NCBI GenBank assembly: GCA_002389465.1
Contig: DGOT01000135.1
Location: forward strand, 1-12,844
From: Bacteroidales bacterium UBA4459
GTDB lineage: Bacteria > Bacteroidota > Bacteroidia > Bacteroidales > F082
Length of the DNA stretch: 12,844 nt
Direction: 5' to 3'
The notes beneath the pieces are model-generated. The model was given only the letters and a program-made list of their open reading frames with translations, ran no database searches and was not told where the DNA came from. Position numbers and translations under genes: made by a program. Below, piece after piece: positions 1 through 7,853 of this stretch; position 1 is the first letter of the stretch, and the number at the start of each line of letters is the position of its first letter.

Positions 1-1
1 C

Positions 2-175
2 AGCAAGAAAAAGGATGCAAAAAATGCCGCCACTGCCGAAAAAACAGCTAAAAATCAATACATTCCACTAAAAGAAAGTAACTCACTGCGCTTAAACAGA
101 TTTTCTTTTTTAACGTTCCATGTGTTGATTTTATTTACGCATTTTTTCAAAGGTGGAAGCCCCCCATTTCGATAG
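2..175 (+). CDS. Possible C-terminal end of an upstream gene (partial)
   Basis: The frame is open from the left edge to a TAG at 173-175. The first 18 or so residues are rich in Lys and Ala (SKKKDAKNAATAEKTAKN) with codons ending in C or T, which looks like a real low-complexity C-terminal tail. The later part is rich in Phe and Leu over T-rich DNA and looks less like protein, so the true end is uncertain. The other two forward frames stop at 49-51 and near 69. No family can be named from so short a tail. It might be spurious, and only the sequence to the left would settle it. Confidence 0.3.
   Translation, partial: SKKKDAKNAATAEKTAKNQYIPLKESNSLRLNRFSFLTFHVLILFTHFFKGGSPPFR
103..118 (+). repeat. 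16-base direct repeat, copy 1, upstream of the tolC-like gene
   Basis: The 16 bases TTCTTTTTTAACGTTC occur here and again, identically, at 334-349. The core contains the palindrome AACGTT. Copy 1 lies inside the last part of the possible left-edge reading frame, which is one reason to doubt that frame. The repeat may be a regulator or promoter-related site, or a chance repeat helped by the T run. Confidence 0.5.
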
Positions 176-333
176 TGCCCGATAACTATAAATCATTCAT
201 GGTTTTAATGCAATCTTTCTTCATCGTTTGGAACGCAACTTTTCAGAAACATGTAATTTCAAACAATGTTTCGCGTGTTTTATTGTTTTTTTATTAAGTT
301 ACGTAGATAAATTTACCACTTATGTCGAATTTA

Positions 334-349
334 TTCTTTTTTAACGTTC
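334..349 (+). repeat. 16-base direct repeat, copy 2, upstream of the tolC-like gene
   Basis: This is the second identical copy of the motif at 103-118, starting 231 bases further on and ending 82 bases before the ATG of the TolC-like gene. The 176-431 stretch otherwise holds no gene that I can see. It is AT-rich, with a weak -7-like element (TATATTTA, 378-385) that has no matching -33 element. I see no convincing hairpin terminator in it. Confidence 0.5.
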
Positions 350-431
350 TCTGTCATTCTTTTGCCCGTCAAATGATTATATTTATGCCTTTTAAATAAC
401 CAGGCTTTTTAAAACCCAAAAAACACTATAT

Positions 432-1808
432 ATGAACAAGAAATCTATGATCCTGCCGATGCTCCTTGCGATGGTACTTTTCAGCGTGAGTGTTGTGGCT
501 CAGGAATTATGGTCGCTGGAGGAATGCATTAATTATGCATTTGAAAACAATTTGCAGATTAAAAAGAGTATGCTGGATGTGTCTAATGCAGATCGCGATC
601 TGAAACAAAGCAAACTTAATATGATACCGGCGTTCAATGCTTCTGTCGGGCAAAATTTCGGCTGGGGACGTGCTCCCGACCCTTCAACAAACCTATATGT
701 AACCCAACAATCCCGGCAAACGTTCTTCGGAGTTAATTCTGATATTACACTGTTTCAGGGCTTACAGCAGATAAATTATGTCAGACAAAAGAATTTTGAG
801 TACCTGGCACAGAAATATGATTCAGATAAGATCAAAAACGACATTTCACTCAATATTGCGTTGAGTTATCTGACTATTCTTTTTAACCTTGAACTAGTAA
901 ATAATGCTCAGCGTCAGGTTGATATTTCGGAGGATCAGATCAGCAGAACGGAAAAACAGGTAGAAGCTGGCGCCGTTGCACGTGGCAGCTTATATGACAT
1001 TCAGGCTCAGGGTGCCGGTGATGAGGCTAACCTGGTTAATGCCAGGAACAATGTGCTTCTTGCCTACCTGGATCTGATGCAGCTTCTGGATATTGAAGCC
1101 ACGCAAGAATTCGATATTGACAAGCCGCAACTGGACATTACAGGCGCACCAAATTTATTGCCTCCAGAGATGATTTACAGTAAAGCACTGGATATTATGC
1201 CTGAAATTAAGAGTGCCGAATACCGCGTACAAAGTGCTGACAGAGTTTTGGCCAGAGCTAAAGGATACCACAGCCCGCGACTATTTGCTCAAGGAAATTA
1301 TGGCACGAATTACTCGGACCGGATCAGGCAGGATCCTGTGGACCTGAACAGTCCGACCGTACCCTTTGACCAGCAGTTTAAAGACAACCGAAACGGTGCA
1401 TTATATATCGGGCTTGCTATTCCCATTTTTAACGGTTACCAGGTAGCAACTAATGTCAAGAAATCATACATCAATAAAGAAACCGCCGAATTAAATCTTG
1501 AAAATCAAAAAAACGTACTTCGGAAAAGTATTGAGCAGGCATATGCCGATGCCATTGCTGCTTACCAAACATATGTCGCTCGAAAAAAATCTGTAGCGTC
1601 ATATAAAGAGGCGTTCAAATATACAGAAGAGAAGTTCAATGTCGGTATGGTCAATTCAACCGATTACAATGTAGCAAAAATTCAACTGAGCAATGCCGAA
1701 TCAGACCTTGCATCAGCAAAGTATGACTACATATTTAAAACGAAAATCCTTGATTTCTATTTGGGCAGACAGTTGACTTTGACTGACATAGCTGATGTTC
1801 AAGAATAA
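432..1808 (+). CDS. TolC-family outer-membrane efflux channel
   Basis: This is an outer-membrane factor of the TolC/OEP family, expected to trimerise into a channel through the outer membrane and periplasm for export driven by an inner-membrane pump. Residues 1-23 form a signal peptide ending in VVAQ. The mature N-terminus (WSLEECINYAFENN) is the usual start of OEP repeat 1. Repeat 1 runs to about residue 225 and includes VEAGAVARGSLYDIQAQ. Repeat 2 runs from about 245 to 447 and includes EEKFNVGMVNSTDYNVAKIQ. The length of 458 residues is normal for the family. There is no Shine-Dalgarno sequence before the ATG, as is common in Bacteroidota. The adaptor gene follows after 69 bases on the same strand. 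The family call is firm, but the exported substrate cannot be read from the sequence. Confidence 0.93.
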   Translation: MNKKSMILPMLLAMVLFSVSVVAQELWSLEECINYAFENNLQIKKSMLDVSNADRDLKQSKLNMIPAFNASVGQNFGWGRAPDPSTNLYVTQQSRQTFFGVNSDITLFQGLQQINYVRQKNFEYLAQKYDSDKIKNDISLNIALSYLTILFNLELVNNAQRQVDISEDQISRTEKQVEAGAVARGSLYDIQAQGAGDEANLVNARNNVLLAYLDLMQLLDIEATQEFDIDKPQLDITGAPNLLPPEMIYSKALDIMPEIKSAEYRVQSADRVLARAKGYHSPRLFAQGNYGTNYSDRIRQDPVDLNSPTVPFDQQFKDNRNGALYIGLAIPIFNGYQVATNVKKSYINKETAELNLENQKNVLRKSIEQAYADAIAAYQTYVARKKSVASYKEAFKYTEEKFNVGMVNSTDYNVAKIQLSNAESDLASAKYDYIFKTKILDFYLGRQLTLTDIADVQE

Positions 1809-1877
1809 AACCTGCAGGATATTCATCGTGTCTTAATTAAAAGTAATTTTACTCCAATAATCTCAATAATTCTTGCC

Positions 1878-3242
1878 ATGGCAAAATCAAAAAATAAAAA
1901 AATCTGGATTTATATCGCTGCTGCAATCGTACTTGTCATCATCATCGCACTTGTCATTAAAAAAAGTAAGAGTTCAACCGGTATTAAGGTTGCCACAGAA
2001 GTTGCCGAAACCCGTACTATTGTAGAGACTGTGTCGGCCAATGGGAAAATTCAGCCTGCAAAAGATGTTAAGATCAGCCCCTATATCTCGGGCGAAGTCG
2101 TTAAACTTTTTGTAAAAGAAGGAGATTTCGTTCAGAAGGGTGATCAGCTTGCTAAAATTGATCCGGAGATTTATATTTCCACTTATGAAAAAATAGACGC
2201 CGCCTTAAAAACAGCACAGGCCAATGAAGCTAACGCAAAAGCCAGGTTGGCACAGAGCAAGTCACAATATGTAAAAGCGCAGCTGGATTTTAACCGGAGT
2301 AAGACTCTTTGGGAAAAAGAAGTTATTTCGGATGCTGACTTTGAAGCTGCCAAATCTTCCTATGAAGTTGCCAAAGCCGATGTGGAAGCTGCTGAAGAGA
2401 GTTACAAATCAAGCCAGTTCCAGGTGAGCAGCGCGCGTGCTTCGCTGAGGGAAGCCAAGGAAAACCTGAACCGTACCAGTATTTACGCCCCAAACAACGG
2501 CACCGTTTCCAAATTGAGTGTAGAAGTGGGCGAACGTGTCACAGGCGCCTCGCAGTTCTCGGCAGGAACGGAGATTATGCGCATTGCCAACCTCGATATT
2601 CTGGAAGTAAACGTAGAAGTAAACGAAAACGATATTGTCAGGGTATCACTGAACGACACGGCAACAATTGAAGTCGACGCTTACCTTGATCATGTTTTCA
2701 AAGGTATTGTAACAGAAATTGCTACTTCGGCTAATACAACAGGTGTCAGCGCCGACCAGGTGACTAATTTCGATGTGAAGATCACCATGTTAAAAGGATC
2801 ATACGAAAATTTGGTCAAGCCCAACGACCCGATCCCTTCGCCTTTCAGACCGGGGATGTCGGCTACCGTTGAGATCCAGACTGAAACAGCTAACAATGTG
2901 CTGACAGTACCCATCCAGGCCGTAACAACACGGGCTGATACTACAGGCAGGGTAAAATCCAGCCGGGAAAAAAGAGAAGAAAAGATGGGAAAGGAAGAAG
3001 ATCAGCTGACAGAAGAAGAGGAAGAAGTACATGAATATGTTTTTATTTATAATGAAGGTGTTGCAAAATTGACACAGGTTAAAACAGGCGTCCAGGACAA
3101 TACATATATAGAAATCACTGAAGGTTTAAAAGCGGGGGATAAAATAATCACGGCTCCTTACAGAGCTGTTTCCAAGACTTTGAAGAAAGGCGACAGTGTA
3201 GAAGAGGTAAAAAAAGAAGATCTGTTTAAGTCGGAAGATTGA
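1878..3242 (+). CDS. MacA/HlyD-type periplasmic adaptor subunit of an efflux pump
   Basis: This is a membrane-fusion (RND/MacA-like) adaptor that would bridge an inner-membrane pump to the TolC-like channel encoded just upstream. A basic start and one membrane helix (about residues 9-27) anchor it in the inner membrane. The lipoyl-like half-motif lies near 59-97 (ISPYISGEVVKLFVKEGDFV), followed by an Ala/Lys/Glu-rich coiled-coil hairpin at about 100-198. The returning lipoyl half is APNNGTVSKLSVEVGERV (204-221), and beta-barrel and membrane-proximal domains follow to about 440. One oddity is a highly charged, low-complexity insert at about 352-387 (Lys/Glu/Arg, with a run of five Glu) in the membrane-proximal part. 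No ABC or RND pump gene follows; tsaB starts 24 bases after the stop. The family is secure, but whether it works with a MacB-type ABC protein or an RND pump is not visible. Confidence 0.92.
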   Translation: MAKSKNKKIWIYIAAAIVLVIIIALVIKKSKSSTGIKVATEVAETRTIVETVSANGKIQPAKDVKISPYISGEVVKLFVKEGDFVQKGDQLAKIDPEIYISTYEKIDAALKTAQANEANAKARLAQSKSQYVKAQLDFNRSKTLWEKEVISDADFEAAKSSYEVAKADVEAAEESYKSSQFQVSSARASLREAKENLNRTSIYAPNNGTVSKLSVEVGERVTGASQFSAGTEIMRIANLDILEVNVEVNENDIVRVSLNDTATIEVDAYLDHVFKGIVTEIATSANTTGVSADQVTNFDVKITMLKGSYENLVKPNDPIPSPFRPGMSATVEIQTETANNVLTVPIQAVTTRADTTGRVKSSREKREEKMGKEEDQLTEEEEEVHEYVFIYNEGVAKLTQVKTGVQDNTYIEITEGLKAGDKIITAPYRAVSKTLKKGDSVEEVKKEDLFKSED

Positions 3243-3266
3243 TCATTTAAAAAACGGTTAATAACA

Positions 3267-3962
3267 TTGGCTTCCATTCTGAATATAGAAACAGCAACAA
3301 GAGTTTGTTCCGTTGCTCTGGCAATAGACGGAACCGTTAAATCAATCAGAGAATCGCATGTCGCCAACAGCCACTCGGAGCTAATCACCTTGTTTGTCGA
3401 TGAAGTTATGAATGAAGCAGGGATTCCATTCCCGCAACTCGATGCTGTGTCCGTGAGTAAGGGGCCAGGATCGTACACAGGTTTGCGCATTGGTGTTTCT
3501 ACAGCTAAAGGATTTTGTTACGCGCTGGACAAGCCCCTTATTGCCATCAACACCTTAAAGGCTATGGCAGCAGGAATGGCTAAATTAGTAAAGGGAGAGA
3601 ATTTTCTTCTCTGCCCGATGATCGATGCCCGACGCATGGAAGTGTATGCAGCTGTTTTTAATACTGAATTAGAAGAGATTAAACCGACAGAAGCTGTAAT
3701 TGTTGATGAAAATTCTTTTAGTGAACTACTTTCAGCCAACAAAATCATTTTTGCGGGCGATGGTGCGCCAAAATGCAAAGAAGTGTTAAGCCATCAGCCG
3801 AATGCGACTTTCACTGATGAATTTCATCCATCCACAGCATACATGACCGAACTATCCGAACAAAAATTCCGGCAAAATGATTTTGAAGACATTGCCTACT
3901 TCGAACCCTATTACCTAAAAGATTTTGTGGCCGGGATCCCGAAAGTGAAAGGCTTAAGATAA
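3267..3962 (+). CDS. tsaB: tRNA threonylcarbamoyladenosine biosynthesis protein TsaB
   Basis: TsaB is the inactive ASKHA-fold partner that scaffolds TsaD and TsaE when threonylcarbamoyl is transferred to A37 of ANN-decoding tRNAs in the cytoplasm. The N-terminus MASILNIETATRVCSVAL is the family signature start. KGPGSYTGLRIGVSTAKG (65-82) is the strongly conserved core, followed by PMIDARRMEVYAAVF (117-131) and a C-terminal FEPYYLKDFV. At 231 residues it is a normal length. The start codon is TTG: it places the conserved ILNIET segment at residue 4, and no in-frame ATG lies near it. It sits 24 bases after the adaptor gene, so it is probably co-transcribed. Its stop lies three bases from the stop of the convergent 728-residue gene, leaving no room for a separate terminator. 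Confidence 0.94.
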   Translation: MASILNIETATRVCSVALAIDGTVKSIRESHVANSHSELITLFVDEVMNEAGIPFPQLDAVSVSKGPGSYTGLRIGVSTAKGFCYALDKPLIAINTLKAMAAGMAKLVKGENFLLCPMIDARRMEVYAAVFNTELEEIKPTEAVIVDENSFSELLSANKIIFAGDGAPKCKEVLSHQPNATFTDEFHPSTAYMTELSEQKFRQNDFEDIAYFEPYYLKDFVAGIPKVKGLR

Positions 3963-3965
3963 CTA

Positions 3966-6152
3966 TTACCTTCTTCTTCCACCTCCTCCCGTACGTGCAC
4001 CTCCTCCGCCATGCGAACGGGCCCTGTTGTAATTTGTGTTACCGCGGCTCCTGTTCTGATACGATGAGTTTAATTGCTGTCGTTGCTGTGTTGACATGTT
4101 ATTAGCCGGTCTTGTTTGTCCTGTTGAAGGACGTGTTGCCGGCTTGGTTGACGGGCGCTGTGTCGGTTTCTGTGCTGGTTTAGCAGAAGGACGTGAGGCC
4201 GGTTGGGTAGTCGGTCGTGTCCTGTTGTTATTCTTTTGTTGCCAGTTACCAGTTTTATCCCGCTGATACACATTTCCTTTCTTGTCGGTATAGACATTAT
4301 TTGGCCGTGTCGAAGGCCTGGCTTTGTTGTTTAAGTTATTTGTCCGCGCCCGCTTCGAACCCGTAGGGTGCACACTGGTTCCACGCTTGCGGTACACATT
4401 ATTATATGAATGTCTGGAGCCCTGACGATACCCGGCTGCATATCCTCTGGCAGCACCATGGCGGTAACCGTGGCGATAGCCGTGGTAATAACCGTGACGG
4501 TAGCCTGGATAAAAACCACGGGGCCCCCAGTATGCACGGCTATATGGATGAAAACCCCAGCCAACCCAGCCATAGCTGATACCGAACGAGAAGCCCCAGC
4601 CTGTATAAGGATTCCAGTGGACGCCAAATCCCCAGGTCACAGGTCGCGGATAATAATAATGGTGATACCACGGACGATACCAATAACCGGTTCCGTAAAC
4701 AACACATCCGCCATAAACATAGGATGATGTGTAGCCGGGCAGATAGCCCACATAAACTACTTCAGGTGTCGATTCGTATACATATACATATTTTACGTTA
4801 TATGCTTCCGATTCGGGCGGAATCTGATCCACTTCATCCGGACGCACATCACTTACAACCCACGGGCCATCGGGTTTGCCAGCAATAAACCAGATACCAT
4901 CATCCACACAGTAGTATTTCTTATCAATCAGTAAAACAGTCTTATCGCTGTTTTTAGCAACGGAGACGTCAGCATCTTTGATTTTCTCAAACTTCGGATC
5001 ACCATCCCACTTTACTTCTACTGTAGTTGTTTTTCTGTCAACCGTAGCGGTTTGTGGAATTACCTGTTCCAGCAATGCATCTTGTGCTTCGGGTGTTCCC
5101 GGAACACTAACCCTGACCTCAGCCATTTCCGAATCTTCCGGTATTTTCGAAAAATCTTCCGGTAAGCCCGATGGTTCTACAAAGGTCCAACTACCGTCTT
5201 CCAGTGTTTTCGATTTATACCATCTGCCAGCTAACAGGACGTAAAGTTCCTGTGTATTAATGTTTCTAATGATATCATCAGAAGTATTAGAAACGTAGAG
5301 CAGCTGAGTTCCATTGATTGGAGCATATTCCGGTTTTCCGTCTGTGGATATCAACTCTGATGGCTTTGTGACAACAATAATTTCCGGAGCCTTATCCATA
5401 GCTTTCGAGATAGAGTCCAACTCGCTGTCGGGCAGGTTCTCTTTCGCAAATTTCACCAGATCGGAAGGAACGTTTTTTGTTTCGATATACCCTGAGACTA
5501 CCTCATTGGAAACATACCAGAATTTACCTCCTTTGATGTAATACTTATTCTTTTTCTCGACAATAAAAAAAGGTGTGTTTACTACATAATTATATCCTTT
5601 CCCCTCAATCTTCTTTATAATCGGGTCACCGTCAATGGTTATCAGCACAGCAGGTTCCGTACGGAAATATATTTCAGGCGGGGTATTGTTCAGTTTTTCT
5701 GATATCTCATCCAACTCCACTTTGTCTTTGAGGCTTGCCAGAATTCTGTCAAGTGACATGACCATATTCCATGATTCCATTTCTTTGGTAAGAAATCCTG
5801 TAAATCGCTCAATCTTCACTGTATCTTCAAATTCAGGAAAATGGATTTTCGTGATATCAAGTTTTTCCAGATAAGCAGTGCGCTCATCGTAATCGGCCGA
5901 AATAGTAGCTTTAAACCATAACGCTCCGAAAACTATCTCTTCCTCTTTGGGAGTGACCGATAAGGCCATACGGCCTTGCAAAATATTTCCTTCCAATGAT
6001 TCGAGTTGGGGTTGGTATAACACTACGAGCGTACCATTCTTTTCAATTTCTTTAGGCCAGTTAAGACCAGATTGCTCTTCCTGCTTGTTCTGAGAAAATC
6101 CGGATAATACTGCTAATAATATAAAAGCTGTAAAGAGATATAATTTGTTCAT
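3966..6152 (-). CDS. Large secreted protein with three divergent modules, a Tyr/Gly/Trp-rich stretch and a basic tail; function unknown
   Basis: The 728 residues begin with a signal peptide (1-20, GFSQ), so the protein is exported. Residues 30-115 resemble a segment I recall from large bacterial proteins of unknown role (LYQPQLESLEGN, then an alternating-charge beta region); I cannot name a defined domain. Three divergent modules of about 85 residues follow at roughly 157-240, 254-340 and 367-448. Shared features are E-I-x-V-x-T-x-P-x-x-L-I-x-x-D-G-x-P in modules 1 and 2 and a YY/WY...GxW aromatic core. Modules 2 and 3 also end in an IPEDSE/IPPESE motif. Residues 456-550 are very rich in Tyr, Gly, Trp and Pro. 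Residues 551-566 are four YRHG-like tetrapeptides. From 567 to 728 the chain is Arg/Pro/Thr/Asn-rich, with a GNVYQRDKTGNWQQ motif (626-639) and a Gly/Arg end, and is probably disordered. Some relatives may carry a carbohydrate-binding label, but I cannot support that here. It lies 86 bases after the barrel gene on the same strand. Confidence 0.8.
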   Translation of the reverse strand: MNKLYLFTAFILLAVLSGFSQNKQEEQSGLNWPKEIEKNGTLVVLYQPQLESLEGNILQGRMALSVTPKEEEIVFGALWFKATISADYDERTAYLEKLDITKIHFPEFEDTVKIERFTGFLTKEMESWNMVMSLDRILASLKDKVELDEISEKLNNTPPEIYFRTEPAVLITIDGDPIIKKIEGKGYNYVVNTPFFIVEKKNKYYIKGGKFWYVSNEVVSGYIETKNVPSDLVKFAKENLPDSELDSISKAMDKAPEIIVVTKPSELISTDGKPEYAPINGTQLLYVSNTSDDIIRNINTQELYVLLAGRWYKSKTLEDGSWTFVEPSGLPEDFSKIPEDSEMAEVRVSVPGTPEAQDALLEQVIPQTATVDRKTTTVEVKWDGDPKFEKIKDADVSVAKNSDKTVLLIDKKYYCVDDGIWFIAGKPDGPWVVSDVRPDEVDQIPPESEAYNVKYVYVYESTPEVVYVGYLPGYTSSYVYGGCVVYGTGYWYRPWYHHYYYPRPVTWGFGVHWNPYTGWGFSFGISYGWVGWGFHPYSRAYWGPRGFYPGYRHGYYHGYRHGYRHGAARGYAAGYRQGSRHSYNNVYRKRGTSVHPTGSKRARTNNLNNKARPSTRPNNVYTDKKGNVYQRDKTGNWQQKNNNRTRPTTQPASRPSAKPAQKPTQRPSTKPATRPSTGQTRPANNMSTQQRQQLNSSYQNRSRGNTNYNRARSHGGGGARTGGGGRRR
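4455..4502 (-). repeat. Tandem YRHG-like coding repeat inside the 728-residue protein
   Basis: Four consecutive 12-base units encode YRHG, YYHG, YRHG and YRHG (residues 551-566). The array sits at the junction between the aromatic/Gly stretch and the basic tail. The His/Arg/Tyr pattern may bind metal or polyanion, but that is inference. Confidence 0.75.
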
Positions 6153-6238
6153 CTTAATTTATTATGGTTGATTACTGTCTTGATCGGGCAGAGTCTTACA
6201 ATTAACCTGCCAAAATATTTGGAAGGAAGTTCCGGGCA

Positions 6239-6970
6239 CTAATAAAAGCCATCTTTTTTTGATTTTCTTCTGTTTTCTTCGTATTCCTTGTACATGATTC
6301 GATTATTCCGGAAGATGGAGAAGTTGAGCGAAAAGTACCAAATATTTGATTTTAAATTCTGGTAAGGGTATGAATTAGAGGCTCCGTCAAAATAATCCTG
6401 ATTGAAATATTCGGTAAAATAATACTTGAACTTAAGGCTAAACCCATAAGGTAGCTGCATTCCCACAAATACCGAATGGTAATAGGATGGCGTTCGTGCC
6501 GAGAACCAGTCCGTTATTTTATAATCCATTTTTGTACCTTCAATAAAGGTCTTCTCTTTATAATGAAAGGGAAATTCAATTTCATAGCCACCATACAACA
6601 GCCACTTATTCATTACTCCCAATTTGATGCCCAGCGGAATACCAAAATCGTAATTCCGGTACTTCTTTTTAATTGTTGTTATCACTCCGTCTCCGGGATC
6701 AGAATATTCATAAATAAATCCGACATTACGGATTGCCCCGCCAAAGATCAACCCAATATGTTTGCCAAAGTCCACATTACCAAAGGCCTGAATATTTAAA
6801 ACAGGGGCAAACCGGAGAATATTTCCCCCGGTTTGTCCGTTATTGTCTATCTCGGCCAGCGAAAATATAATTTCCGGTCCGCCGGTGGCATAAACTTTTG
6901 TCTGACTGTACAATTCTGGTAAAACTGCTGCCAGTAGCAAAATAATTATATGAAATTTCTTCAAATTCAT
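6239..6970 (-). CDS. Small outer-membrane beta-barrel protein, function unknown
   Basis: The 243 residues start with a signal peptide (about 1-22, ending LYSQ). Most of the rest is made of alternating polar/aromatic strands separated by short turns, for example APVLNIQAFGNVDFG (55-69), IGLIFGGAIRNVGFIYEY (72-89), NYDFGIPLGIKLGV (106-119) and NIWYFSLNFSIF (209-220). This is the layout of the 8-10-strand 'outer membrane beta-barrel' proteins common in Bacteroidota. A strongly charged tail (221-243, with NRRKSKKDG) follows the last likely strand, and the protein ends in GFY; a free C-terminal strand is more usual. The start lies 10 bases after the mscS-like stop, which indicates co-transcription and probably coupled translation. 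The barrel call is good, but no substrate or partner can be named. Confidence 0.75.
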   Translation of the reverse strand: MNLKKFHIIILLLAAVLPELYSQTKVYATGGPEIIFSLAEIDNNGQTGGNILRFAPVLNIQAFGNVDFGKHIGLIFGGAIRNVGFIYEYSDPGDGVITTIKKKYRNYDFGIPLGIKLGVMNKWLLYGGYEIEFPFHYKEKTFIEGTKMDYKITDWFSARTPSYYHSVFVGMQLPYGFSLKFKYYFTEYFNQDYFDGASNSYPYQNLKSNIWYFSLNFSIFRNNRIMYKEYEENRRKSKKDGFY

Positions 6971-6980
6971 ACTAAGTCAA

Positions 6981-7796
6981 TTAGACTTTATCAAGATGCA
7001 CATCCACTTGTGGGAAAGGAATGCTCAAACCATGTTTGTCGGCTTCTTTATAGTATTTTTCATTCATATCGAAAAATACACCCCAGTAATCTTCTCCTTT
7101 TACCCAGGCCCGTGTAGTGATGTTTACAGAACTATCTGCCATTTCACCTAAAGCTATAAAAGGTTCTGGGTCAGCAAGTATTCTTTCATCTGTTTGCAGC
7201 ATGTTCAGGATAACTTCTTTTGCTTTATCAAAATCATCGCCATAGGCAATGCCAAAGCTCCAGTCAACACGACGTGTAGGCTCGGCGCTGTAATTGATCA
7301 GTGAACCTGTGGATAATCCACCATTCGGAATTACTACCGTTTTATTATCAGGAGTTGTAAGGATTGTAATAAAAATCTGAATCTCTTTTACAACACCCAT
7401 ATAGCCCTGCGCTTCGATGAAGTCGCCTACTTTAAAGGGTTTAAAGATAAGGATCATAACTCCCCCGGCAAAATTTTGCAAGGTGCCCGACAAGGCCATA
7501 CCTACAGCCAGACCGGCAGCACCAAGAATAGCAATAAAAGATGTCATTTGGATGCCTAACATCGTCAAGACACTGATAACCAACATGATTTTTAATAACA
7601 TGCTGATCATGCTTAGCAGGAATGGTTTCAGAGACTCATCCATATCTTTCTTATCCATGGTTTTTCGAATGCCCTTCATTATTGCCTTGATCACCCAAAG
7701 ACCGACAATAAGAACGACTACTGCTCCAATGAGTTTCAATCCGTATTCCATGGCTAAACCGCTTAGCCATTGTAAAATTTCCTGTGCTTTTTCCAT
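6981..7796 (-). CDS. Small-conductance mechanosensitive channel, MscS family
   Basis: This is an inner-membrane channel that opens under membrane tension and releases solutes during hypo-osmotic shock. The 271 residues match the minimal MscS size (E. coli MscS has 286). There are three membrane segments at about 20-41, 57-82 and 85-117. The pore helix TM3 is Gly/Ala-rich (ILGAAGLAVGMALSGTLQNF, 90-109), followed by the beta-domain entry FKPFKVGDFIE (118-128). Further family marks are VVIPNG (154-159), the alpha/beta domain with VDWSFGIAYGDDFDKA (177-192), and the C-terminal FPQVDVHL (261-268). It starts 57 bases after the pfkA stop, and the barrel gene follows 10 bases after its own stop. No clear -7 element is seen in the 57-base gap, so read-through from pfkA is likely. 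No key residues appear to be missing. Confidence 0.93.
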   Translation of the reverse strand: MEKAQEILQWLSGLAMEYGLKLIGAVVVLIVGLWVIKAIMKGIRKTMDKKDMDESLKPFLLSMISMLLKIMLVISVLTMLGIQMTSFIAILGAAGLAVGMALSGTLQNFAGGVMILIFKPFKVGDFIEAQGYMGVVKEIQIFITILTTPDNKTVVIPNGGLSTGSLINYSAEPTRRVDWSFGIAYGDDFDKAKEVILNMLQTDERILADPEPFIALGEMADSSVNITTRAWVKGEDYWGVFFDMNEKYYKEADKHGLSIPFPQVDVHLDKV

Positions 7797-7853
7797 AGTT
7801 TAATGATTTAAATTGTTATTAAGATTAGTTTGTAAATTATAAAAAATGTCTTC

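Noticed and set aside
172..188. Small hairpin ATAGT...ACTAT after the left-edge frame
   Set aside because: A five-base AT-rich stem without a following T tract is too weak to call a terminator.
4331..4727. Open frames on both strands within the repetitive part of the 728-residue gene
   Set aside because: They arise from the biased codon content of the Tyr/Gly/Arg-rich region; the long frame has a signal peptide and consistent modules.
3966..6152. Carbohydrate-binding protein label for the 728-residue protein
   Set aside because: No carbohydrate-binding motif can be pointed to; aromatic richness alone is not enough.
6210..6222. Short inverted repeat CCAAAATATTTGG between the barrel gene and the 728-residue gene
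   Set aside because: The arms are only five bases and AT-rich, there is no T run after it, and it fits neither a terminator nor a -7 element exactly.
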